Source: Rhizorhabdus dicambivorans
GTDB lineage: Bacteria; Pseudomonadota; Alphaproteobacteria; Sphingomonadales; Sphingomonadaceae
Length of the DNA stretch: 64,000 bases
NCBI RefSeq assembly: GCF_002355275.1
Contig: NZ_CP023449.1
Span: 4,876,001-4,940,000 of the forward strand
Direction: 5' to 3'
The translations under genes were made by a program, and so were the position numbers. The notes beneath the pieces were generated by a model. It saw only the letters and a program-made list of their open reading frames with translations. It ran no database searches and was not told where the DNA came from. This document shows positions 1 through 6,896 of this stretch, piece by piece (position 1 is the stretch's first letter; each line of letters opens with the position of its first letter).

Positions 1-982
1 CACCCATCGGCCCGGTGAAATGGCCGATCGCGGGGGCCAGCAGCCACATGAAAAGCAGATGGCTGCAGAACAGGAAGAAGGCATAGCGCTCCAGCCTGAG
101 CAGCCGGCTTGCCACCGGCCAGCGCGCCAGCCCCATCGTCGTCCGCCAGACGAGCAGCGCCGCCGCCGCGCGGGTGGCCAGATCGACCGCCGCCGCCAGC
201 ATGACGTGATGGGAAGCGGCGCCCCCGCCGTGGACCGACAGCCAGATCTTGAGCGGAACGACCAGCGCGAAGGGCAACGCCGCCCGCCATGCCGCCAGTG
301 TGCCGAGCCGTTCTGCAAGATCGTGCCGCCGCGCCAGGATGCCGGTGACGAAGAACAGCAATATGCCAGGCCGCAACAGCAGATAGAGCTGCCACGCGCC
401 GACTACCCAGACCGCCGCAAGCCCCCCGATCAGCAGCAACCAGCGCGAGCGCAAACGCGCCAGCAGCGGTGCGGCCAACATGCAGAGGAACAGGTCGCGC
501 AGGAAATTGGTCTGGACGTTGATGTCGCCCGCGCGAGTGAGATCCAGCATATTGTCCGCGATCCAGCGCGCGTCACCGAGAAGCGGGGCGCGGATCAGGC
601 CGAGCGTCCCGGCGCCGACCACCAGCACCAGCGCGATCGCATTCCACAGCAGCATCGGCACCAGCACCGTTCGCGCCTTGGCCGAGAGGAACCGCCTTGC
701 CCCGCGCTTCGCCAGCGAATGGGCGACCAGCCAACCCGATACGATGCTGAGCAGCGGGACCGCGCTTCGCCCAAACAGCTCGATCACCGTCCAGCGCAGC
801 AGGTCCTGGCCCGATCCCGCCAGCGCCGCCATCTCGTCACCGGCCAGCCCGGTCCAGCCATGAACCCAGACGATGCCGAGGATGCAGATGAGGCGGGCGA
901 TAGCGATCGCCTGCGAAACCGGGAGGAGCGGCGGCTGTGCCATGCGCCATGCCGGCGCGTCGGGAGGGAGCATGCGCGTCAT
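1..982 (-). CDS. Acyltransferase family 3 membrane protein (partial, C-terminus beyond window start)
   Basis: Reading the minus strand gives a continuous hydrophobic protein running off the left edge. The first helix reads RLICILGIVWVHGW, the classic N-terminal His-bearing helix of the acyltransferase-3 (OafA/OpgC-like) family, which O-acylates sugars or glycans at the inner membrane. Several more Leu/Val/Ala-rich helices follow, with Arg/His-rich loops, and the visible end is FFLFCSHLLFMWLLAP. At least 310 residues are present; full members are usually 350-400. The start is uncertain: in-frame ATGs lie at 1024, 1015, 982, 973 and 943. I chose 982 because GGGAG sits just before it, while 943 is nearest to the first helix. 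It is divergent from the helicase gene. The acceptor substrate cannot be told from the sequence. Confidence 0.72.
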   Translation of the reverse strand, partial: MTRMLPPDAPAWRMAQPPLLPVSQAIAIARLICILGIVWVHGWTGLAGDEMAALAGSGQDLLRWTVIELFGRSAVPLLSIVSGWLVAHSLAKRGARRFLSAKARTVLVPMLLWNAIALVLVVGAGTLGLIRAPLLGDARWIADNMLDLTRAGDINVQTNFLRDLFLCMLAAPLLARLRSRWLLLIGGLAAVWVVGAWQLYLLLRPGILLFFVTGILARRHDLAERLGTLAAWRAALPFALVVPLKIWLSVHGGGAASHHVMLAAAVDLATRAAAALLVWRTTMGLARWPVASRLLRLERYAFFLFCSHLLFMWLLAPAIGHFTGPMG

Positions 983-1171
983 CGCTCCCGCCGATGGCGA
1001 TGCGAAGCTGAACATCGGCTGCATGCCCGCCGCATCTGCCCCGGCGGCGCCACGGCCTGCCCCAGGGCGGTCGAATCCCGCGCCGACATGTTCATTCCCC
1101 CCACAATGGCTCCGCCACCCCATATGGAGCACGAAGGTTTTTCTTCCCTGGCCGCGACACTTTCCATGCTG

Positions 1172-1201
1172 CTGGCATTTCCGGCAACGATTGCCTATAG
1201 A
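1172..1201 (+). promoter_or_regulatory. Candidate sigma-70 promoter of the DEAD-box helicase gene
   Basis: CTGGCA at 1172-1177 and CTATAG at 1195-1200 are separated by 17 bases, in the 269-base gap between the divergent acyltransferase and helicase genes. Transcription would begin near 1207, which favours the 1252 start codon over the ATG at 1210. The call rests on pattern only. Confidence 0.3.
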
Positions 1202-1251
1202 GGCCGCTCATGCCGCGCGGAGAGGCGCCGGCCCTAGTAATCGGAATCCAG

Positions 1252-3057
1252 ATGCCCTTTTCTTCTCTGCCGCGGCCGGTGGCCGAGGCAATCACCGAGC
1301 GTGGCTATACCGAGCCCACCCCCGTACAGGCGCAGGTGATCGCCGCCGAAGCCCATGACCGCGATCTGCTGGTCTCCGCCCAGACCGGTTCCGGCAAGAC
1401 CGTCGCCTATGGCCTCGCCATCGCCGAGACGCTGCTCCAGGGCGCGGAAGCCCTGCCGCGACCGGGCGAGCCACTCGCCCTGATCATCGCGCCTACCCGC
1501 GAACTGGCGCTGCAGGTCCAGCGCGAACTGCAATGGCTCTACGCCAAGCTGGGCGCCCGCGTCGCCAGCTGCGTCGGCGGCATGAACGTGCGGGTCGAGC
1601 AGCGCGCGCTGTCCTATGGCTGCCACATCGTGGTGGGCACGCCGGGCCGGCTCAAGGATCACCTGGAGCGCGGTACGCTCCAGCCCGGATCGCTGCGCGC
1701 GGTGATCCTCGACGAGGCTGACGAGATGCTCGACCTCGGCTTCCGCGAGGACCTCGAGGAAATCCTCGACTTGACCCCGCCCGAGCGGCGCACGCTGCTG
1801 TTCTCGGCGACGATGCCCAAGCCAATCGCTATGATGGCCAAGCGCTACCAGCGCGATGCGCTGCGCATCGAAACGACCAGCGCGCGCGAAGCCCATGCCG
1901 ATATCGACTATCGCGCGATGGCGGTCGCCCCGGCCGACATCCAGAACGCCGTCGTCAATGTGCTGCGCTTCCACGAAGCGAAGGGCGCGATGGTGTTCTG
2001 CGCGACCCGCGAGAATGTCCGCCGCCTGTCGGCCACCCTGACCGAGCGCGGCTTCTCCGCCGTCACCCTGTCGGGCGAGCTGAGCCAGAACGAGCGCAAT
2101 CACGCCCTCCAGGCCCTGCGCGACCGCCGCGCCCGCGTCTGCATCGCCACCGACGTCGCCGCACGCGGCATCGACCTTCCCGGGCTCGAACTGGTCATCC
2201 ATGCCGAGCTGCCGATCAACCCGGAGACGCTTCAGCATCGCTCGGGCCGCACCGGCCGGGCAGGCAAGAAGGGCACCTGCGTGCTCATCACCCCCTATCA
2301 GCGCCGCCGCCATGCCGAGCGGCTGCTGCGCGCGGCCAATGTCAACGCGACCTGGGAGCCGGTGCCGACGCCCGACGCCATCTATGCGCGCGACCAGGAA
2401 CGGCTGATGGAAAGCCTGTCGGTCGGCGAGGTTGCCGAAGAGGATCTGGAGGTAGCCCGCAAACTGCTGGAGACGATGAGCGCCGAACAGATCGCCGCCG
2501 CCTTCGTGCGTACCCAGCGCCAGAGCCTCCCCGCCCCGGAAGAACTGATCGACGCCTCCCCCATGGCCCGTGGAGACCGCGAGCAGGCCACTCGCGAACA
2601 GGGCCCGCGCCCAGGCTTCGAGGACACCGTCTGGTTCCGGATGAACATCGGCCGGGGCCAGAATGCCGATCCACGCTGGCTGCTGCCGCTGCTGTGCCGG
2701 CGCGGCCACATCACCAAGCGTGACGTCGGCGCGATCCGCATCTTCCAGACCGAGACCCGCTTCGAGATTCCGCGCACGATCGCCAACAAGTTCGTCGACG
2801 CGCTCAAGCGCACCTCGGGCGAAGACGACGGGGTGATCATCGAACCGGCCGGCGACGCGCCGACCCCGCCGGTCGGCCAGCTCCGCGACCGCCGCGGCCC
2901 GCCGCCGCGCACGCAGCTGCGGCCGAACTACGAGCGCGGTCCGGGTGAGCCGGGCGGCGCGCCACGTGGCCCGTCACGGGGCCCGGGCGGCCCCGGCGGC
3001 CCTAAGCGCTACGGCGCGAAGCCGTTCAACAAGGGCGGGCGGAAACCGGGCGCCTGA
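1252..3057 (+). CDS. DEAD-box ATP-dependent RNA helicase with DbpA-type RNA-binding domain
   Basis: ATP-dependent RNA unwinding, probably in ribosome assembly or mRNA turnover. All core motifs are present in order: Q motif (GYTEPTPVQ), motif I AQTGSGKT, Ia PTRELALQ, Ib TPGR, II DEAD, III SAT, then in RecA domain 2 ATDVAARGID and HRSGRTGRAG. After a linker (about residues 400-470) comes a fold beginning MNIGRGQNADPRWLLPLLCRRG, which matches the DbpA/DeaD RNA-binding domain, and then a Gly/Pro/Arg-rich basic tail of about 50 residues typical of cold-shock DEAD proteins. It is about 601 aa, longer than E. coli DbpA. The ATG at 1252 was preferred to that at 1210 because family homology begins right after it. 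Its 3' end would meet the restored frame of the convergent MFS gene. Confidence 0.93.
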   Translation: MPFSSLPRPVAEAITERGYTEPTPVQAQVIAAEAHDRDLLVSAQTGSGKTVAYGLAIAETLLQGAEALPRPGEPLALIIAPTRELALQVQRELQWLYAKLGARVASCVGGMNVRVEQRALSYGCHIVVGTPGRLKDHLERGTLQPGSLRAVILDEADEMLDLGFREDLEEILDLTPPERRTLLFSATMPKPIAMMAKRYQRDALRIETTSAREAHADIDYRAMAVAPADIQNAVVNVLRFHEAKGAMVFCATRENVRRLSATLTERGFSAVTLSGELSQNERNHALQALRDRRARVCIATDVAARGIDLPGLELVIHAELPINPETLQHRSGRTGRAGKKGTCVLITPYQRRRHAERLLRAANVNATWEPVPTPDAIYARDQERLMESLSVGEVAEEDLEVARKLLETMSAEQIAAAFVRTQRQSLPAPEELIDASPMARGDREQATREQGPRPGFEDTVWFRMNIGRGQNADPRWLLPLLCRRGHITKRDVGAIRIFQTETRFEIPRTIANKFVDALKRTSGEDDGVIIEPAGDAPTPPVGQLRDRRGPPPRTQLRPNYERGPGEPGGAPRGPSRGPGGPGGPKRYGAKPFNKGGRKPGA

Positions 3058-3099
3058 TCGATGCAGCGCGTGCCGAGCGCGCCGTAATCGTCAACGCGA

Positions 3100-4449
3100 T
3101 CACGACCAGTCCGGCCGCGACGGTAAGGTCAACCGCATGCCCGCGGCCACCGCATCGGGCGCGGCGGCCATGATGTCGGCCGTACCGGTTCCGAACAGGA
3201 ACAGCGCCCCCATCGCGGCAGTCCCGGTGAGGAGGCCCAGATTGCGCGACAGGCCGATCAGTCCCGATCGGAGGCCGCGCCGTTCGTGCGGGGCGCCCGC
3301 CATCAGGGCGCTGTTGTTGGCCGCCTGGAAGACCGCATAGCCGATGGTCATCAGCATGATCGACGCGAGATAGGCTGCAACGCCGCCGGCCATCGGCATC
3401 AGCGCGAGCGCCGCCGCTCCAGCCGCGATCCCGATGAGCCCGGCCGAACCCGCCCGCGCCGCGCCGAATCGGTCCACCAGCCGTCCGGCGGGAATACCCG
3501 CCAACGCGGCAGCGAGCGGCCCCGCGGACAGCAGCAGACCCATCATCGCGGGACCGAGACCGAGCGACCGAGACAGATAGAAGGGGCCGACGATCAGGGT
3601 CGTCATCATCACCGTCGCAACCAATGCGCTTGCCGCCAGGCCCGCCATCAGTCGTCGATCGCGGAGCTCCGCGATCGGGATCAGCGGCGCCGATACCCTG
3701 CGCTCGGTGCGGAGTAATGCGGCGAGGGCCATCGCCGAGGCGATCAGCAGCGCGACATTGGCCGCGCCGAACCGCCCCCGGCCCATCGTCATTGCCAGCG
3801 CATAGCTGGCGAGGGCCGTGCCCAGCAGCAGCATGCCGGCGCCATCGAAATCCCGGCTGGTGCGCGCCGGCGCCGCATCGGGCGGCAGAGTGCGCCATGC
3901 CAGCAGCAGCGCGGCAATCGCCAGCGGTACATGGATGAGGAAGATCGCCTGCCAGCTGCCCCAGGCGATCAGGACACCGCCCAGCGTGGGACCGAGCATC
4001 GTTCCGGCGGCCGACATGGTGCCGAGCAGCCCCATGGCGCTGCCGCTTCTCTCGCGGGGGACAATATCCCCGACGAAGGCGATAGCGAGGGTGAGCATGA
4101 TCGCCGCACCGGCACCCTGGACGACCCGCGCCACGAGCAGCCCGGCCATGGAGGGGGCCACGGCACACAACAGCGAGGCGGCGGCGAAGGTCGCCATACC
4201 AACGAGCAGCAAGCGGCGGCGACCGACGAGATCGCCAAGCCGGCCGACGATCACGGTCAGCATCGTCACCGCCAGCAAATAGGACAGTATGACCCATTGC
4301 GCCGCCGCGAAGGACGCGCCGAACGCCTGCGCCAGAGCGGGCAGGGCGGCGTTGGCGATACTGGTGGCGAGCGACGGCAGCAGCACCGCAAACGACAGGC
4401 CAAGCATCGGCAGCGGAGATGTCCTGTCCGGACGGATGCGGGCGATCAT
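3100..4449 (-). CDS. MFS drug-exporter family transporter (DHA2-like) with apparent C-terminal frameshift
   Basis: A proton-coupled efflux permease of the 14-helix type: SFAVLLPSLATSIANAALPAL in helix 1, motif A GRLGDLVGRRR, motif C-like GPTLGGVL, and hydrophobic helices throughout (449 aa). The start at 4449 has an AAGGAGA Shine-Dalgarno six bases upstream. The reading frame ends abnormally as GMRLTLPSRPDWS. In the other frame, the same DNA continues with a good final helix, LTVAAGLVVIALTI, to a stop at 3026. One missing base near 3125 would explain this, so the gene may be mildly truncated or may reflect a sequencing error. It is divergent from a MerR regulator with a SoxR-like operator between them, so regulated efflux is likely. 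The substrate is unknown. Confidence 0.85.
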   Translation of the reverse strand: MIARIRPDRTSPLPMLGLSFAVLLPSLATSIANAALPALAQAFGASFAAAQWVILSYLLAVTMLTVIVGRLGDLVGRRRLLLVGMATFAAASLLCAVAPSMAGLLVARVVQGAGAAIMLTLAIAFVGDIVPRERSGSAMGLLGTMSAAGTMLGPTLGGVLIAWGSWQAIFLIHVPLAIAALLLAWRTLPPDAAPARTSRDFDGAGMLLLGTALASYALAMTMGRGRFGAANVALLIASAMALAALLRTERRVSAPLIPIAELRDRRLMAGLAASALVATVMMTTLIVGPFYLSRSLGLGPAMMGLLLSAGPLAAALAGIPAGRLVDRFGAARAGSAGLIGIAAGAAALALMPMAGGVAAYLASIMLMTIGYAVFQAANNSALMAGAPHERRGLRSGLIGLSRNLGLLTGTAAMGALFLFGTGTADIMAAAPDAVAAGMRLTLPSRPDWS

Positions 4450-4483
4450 GACGGTCTCCTTGTCTCGATGGATCAGGAGAGGC

Positions 4484-4514
4484 ATGCTGCCACTTCAAGT
4501 TCAGTTGAGGTCAA
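4484..4514 (-). promoter_or_regulatory. MerR-type promoter/operator of the MFS exporter
   Basis: On the minus strand TTGACC (4509-4514) and CAGCAT (4484-4489) are separated by exactly 19 bases, the over-long spacer that marks MerR-activated promoters. The spacer carries an imperfect dyad at 4492-4511 (ACCTCAACTGAACTTGAAGT) that strongly resembles the E. coli SoxR box. It also ends six bases before the MerR start codon and overlaps its ribosome-binding region, which suggests autoregulation. Confidence 0.5.
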
Positions 4515-4516
4515 GG

Positions 4517-4933
4517 ATGAAAATGCCCGATATCGCCGAGGTGGCCAAAGCATCCGGCCTGCCCGCCTCGACCCTGCGATTCTACGAGGAGAAGGGCCTG
4601 ATCGAGTCGCTCGGGCGTCGCGGGCTCCGCCGCACTTTTGATCCGGCGGTGATCGAGCGGCTGTCGCTGATCGGGCTCGCGCGGATGGCGGGTTTCTCGC
4701 TCGACGAGATCGCCGCAATGTTCGGCTCCGCGCTTACCGTGGACCGCGACCTGCTGGCAGCGAAGGCCGACGAGCTCGACCGGAAGATCCGGGAGCTTGC
4801 CGCGTTGAAACGCGGCCTGGAGCACGCCGCCGCCTGCCCGGCGCCGAACCATATGGAATGCCCGTCCTTCCGGCGGCTGGTGAAGATTGGCGCCAAGCGC
4901 GCGCGAAAGAGGTCAAAGCCCCTCTCCCGTTAA
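4517..4933 (+). CDS. MerR-family transcriptional regulator
   Basis: A 138-aa regulator. The N-terminal winged helix (AEVAKASGLPASTLRFYEEKGL, about residues 7-28) is the MerR DNA-binding signature, followed by the second helix set (LSLIGLARMAGFSLDEIAAMF) and a dimerisation coiled coil at about residues 75-105. The C-terminus has two cysteines in CPAPNHMECPSF, which could sense metal, thiol or redox state, but there is no SoxR-type four-cysteine cluster. The ATG at 4517 follows AAGG; a second ATG two codons on is equally possible. It is divergent from the MFS exporter and very probably controls it through the 19-base-spacer promoter. The C-terminal Lys/Arg tail runs into a hairpin containing the stop codon. 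Confidence 0.88.
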   Translation: MKMPDIAEVAKASGLPASTLRFYEEKGLIESLGRRGLRRTFDPAVIERLSLIGLARMAGFSLDEIAAMFGSALTVDRDLLAAKADELDRKIRELAALKRGLEHAAACPAPNHMECPSFRRLVKIGAKRARKRSKPLSR

Positions 4934-4944
4934 GGGAGAAGGGC
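4918..4944. terminator. Hairpin between convergent merR-like and acyl-CoA dehydrogenase genes
   Basis: GCCCCTCTCCC and GGGAGAAGGGC form an 11-pair stem with one mismatch around a 5-base loop. The stop codon of the MerR gene lies in the loop. It may terminate both convergent transcripts. No long T-run follows, so Rho-independent activity is uncertain. Confidence 0.35.
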
Positions 4945-4952
4945 TGGAATGG

Positions 4953-6743
4953 TCAGAACGCCTCTTCGGGCATGTCCATCATCGAGGCCTTGCCGGCCTT
5001 GATCGCGGTCAGCAGCCCCGCGACCTGGGGCAGGATGCGTTCGTAGAAGAAGCGAACCGTGACCATCTTGGCGGCGTAGAAGCCGTCCGGGTCCTGGCCC
5101 ATCATCGTCTTGATGCCAGCGATCTTGGCCGAGCGGGCGAAAAGATAGGCGATCGCGACGAGGCCCAGCAGACGGAGGTAATCGGACGAGGCGGCGCCCG
5201 CCTCCTCCGGATCGGCCATGCCCTTCTGGGCGATCGTCGCGGTGGCGAGCTGGAGCGCACCGAACGCCTTTTCCAGCGCGTCGATCATCTTCTCCATGCC
5301 CGGCGTCGACTTGTTCTTCTCGATATATTCGGCGACCGGATGGAAGAAGCTGCGCAGGTAGCGGCCACCATGGGCCGGCAGCTTGCGGCCGACCAGATCG
5401 AGCGCCTGGACGCCGTTGGTGCCTTCATAGATCATCGCGATGCGGGCATCGCGGGCATATTGCTCGACGCCATGCTCGCGGATGTAGCCATGGCCGCCAT
5501 AGGTCTGCACCGCGAGATGAGCGGCCTCATGCCCCAGATCGGTGAGCAGCGCCTTGACCACGGGGGTCATCAGCGCGGTCATGTCCTCGGCGCGCTGACG
5601 GATCTCCGGATCCTCCGAATGCCGCTCGGCGTCCAGCGCCCGCGCGACCCACATGCTCAGCGCGCGGCAGCCCTCGGTATAGGCGCGCATCGTCATCAGC
5701 ATGCGGCGCACATCGGGGTGGACGATGATCGGATCGGCGGCGAGATCGGGACGCTTGGGGCCGGTCAGCGCGCGGCCCTGGATGCGATCCTTGGCATAGG
5801 CGACCGCGGCTTGATAGGCGGCGGCACCGACGCCGAGACCCTGGACGCCGACCGAGACGCGCTCGGTGTTCATCATCGTGAACATCGCGGCCAGGCCCTG
5901 GTGCGGTTCGCCGACCAACCAGCCGGTCGCATCGTCGAAGCTCATCTGGCAGGTCGCCGAGGCCTTGAGGCCCATCTTGTGCTCGATGCCGGTGCACTGC
6001 ACGCCGTTGCGCGGGCCGATCGAGCCATCTTCCTTGATCAGGAATTTGGGCACGACGAACAGGCTGATCCCCTTCACGCCCTTGGGCGCGTCGGGCAGGC
6101 GGGCGAGGACGAGGTGGATGATGTTCTCGGTCAGATCATGGTCGCCGGCCGAGATGAAGATCTTGTTGCCGGTGATCTTGAAGCTGCCATCCTCCTGCGG
6201 CACCGCTTTGGTGCGCAGCATGCCGAGATCGGTGCCGCAATGCGGCTCGGTCAGGCACATGGTTCCGGACCAGGTGCCCTCGACCATCTTGGGCAGGAAG
6301 CGCTCCTGGATATCAGGGCTGGCATGCGCCTTGATCGCAGTGGTGCCGCCATGGGTGAGCCCCGGATAGAGGCCAAAGCTGAGATTGGCCGAGCTGATCA
6401 TCTCCTCGACCAGCTTGTTCACCGTCTCGGGCAGGCCCTGCCCGCCCCATTTGGGATCGTTGGCCAGTGCGCACCAGCCGCCTTCGCGGAACTGGTCATA
6501 GGCCTGCTTGAAGCCCTTGGGCGTGCGGACGACGCCGTTTTCCCAGGTGCAGCCTTCCTCGTCGCCGCTCATGTTGAGCGGCAGCAGCACGTCATGCGCA
6601 AGCTTTGCCGCCTCCTCCAGCACGGCGTCGATCAGGTCGGGGGTGAACTCGGCATGGGCGGGAAACGTCCCGAAGCCGTCCTTGGCGAACAGCTCATGGA
6701 TCAGAAAGCGCATGTCGCGCAGCGGGGCTTCATAGACTTGCAT
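4953..6743 (-). CDS. Acyl-CoA dehydrogenase (FadE type, with C-terminal extension)
   Basis: FAD-dependent first step of beta-oxidation, acyl-CoA to trans-2-enoyl-CoA. It is 596 aa, as expected for the long subfamily with an N-terminal extension (MQVYEAPLRDMRFLIHELF) and an extra C-terminal helical domain. Visible motifs are CLTEPHCGTDLG (FAD/acyl contact, about 170), GNKIFISAGDHD, and IAMIYEGTNGVQALDLVGRKL, which holds the catalytic Glu. GGGAGAG lies seven bases before the ATG. It is the last gene of a leftward set with hydroxyacyl-CoA dehydrogenase and thiolase, separated from them by a 153-base repeat. This gene set resembles the Bacillus fadN-fadA-fadE group. Confidence 0.93.
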   Translation of the reverse strand: MQVYEAPLRDMRFLIHELFAKDGFGTFPAHAEFTPDLIDAVLEEAAKLAHDVLLPLNMSGDEEGCTWENGVVRTPKGFKQAYDQFREGGWCALANDPKWGGQGLPETVNKLVEEMISSANLSFGLYPGLTHGGTTAIKAHASPDIQERFLPKMVEGTWSGTMCLTEPHCGTDLGMLRTKAVPQEDGSFKITGNKIFISAGDHDLTENIIHLVLARLPDAPKGVKGISLFVVPKFLIKEDGSIGPRNGVQCTGIEHKMGLKASATCQMSFDDATGWLVGEPHQGLAAMFTMMNTERVSVGVQGLGVGAAAYQAAVAYAKDRIQGRALTGPKRPDLAADPIIVHPDVRRMLMTMRAYTEGCRALSMWVARALDAERHSEDPEIRQRAEDMTALMTPVVKALLTDLGHEAAHLAVQTYGGHGYIREHGVEQYARDARIAMIYEGTNGVQALDLVGRKLPAHGGRYLRSFFHPVAEYIEKNKSTPGMEKMIDALEKAFGALQLATATIAQKGMADPEEAGAASSDYLRLLGLVAIAYLFARSAKIAGIKTMMGQDPDGFYAAKMVTVRFFYERILPQVAGLLTAIKAGKASMMDMPEEAF

Positions 6744-6760
6744 CGTCTTACTCTCCCTAG

Positions 6761-6893
6761 GTCCTCCCCGGTACGGGGAGGGGGACCGCGAAGCGGTGGA
6801 GGGGGGCCGTATCCTCGCAACGCCCGGTTGCGTCCAGTCTCACTCCCCCTCCACCATCCTTCGGATGGTCCCCCTCCCCGTACCGGGGAGGAA
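6761..6893. repeat. Inverted intergenic repeat between fadN-like and acyl-CoA dehydrogenase genes
   Basis: Two arms each carry a CCTCCCC/GGGGAGG hairpin with a GTAC centre, plus a second palindrome (ACCGCGAAGCGGT on one side, ACCATCCTTCGGATGGT on the other), separated by a short unique core. The whole region folds back on itself. It lies inside an otherwise co-directional operon, so it may act as an mRNA processing or attenuation element. Confidence 0.65.
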
Positions 6894-6896
6894 TAA

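Noticed and set aside
20-1237. Long plus-strand open frame opposite the acyltransferase
   Set aside because: It is rich in Arg, Gln and His, with no domain. The minus strand gives a convincing membrane protein through the same bases.
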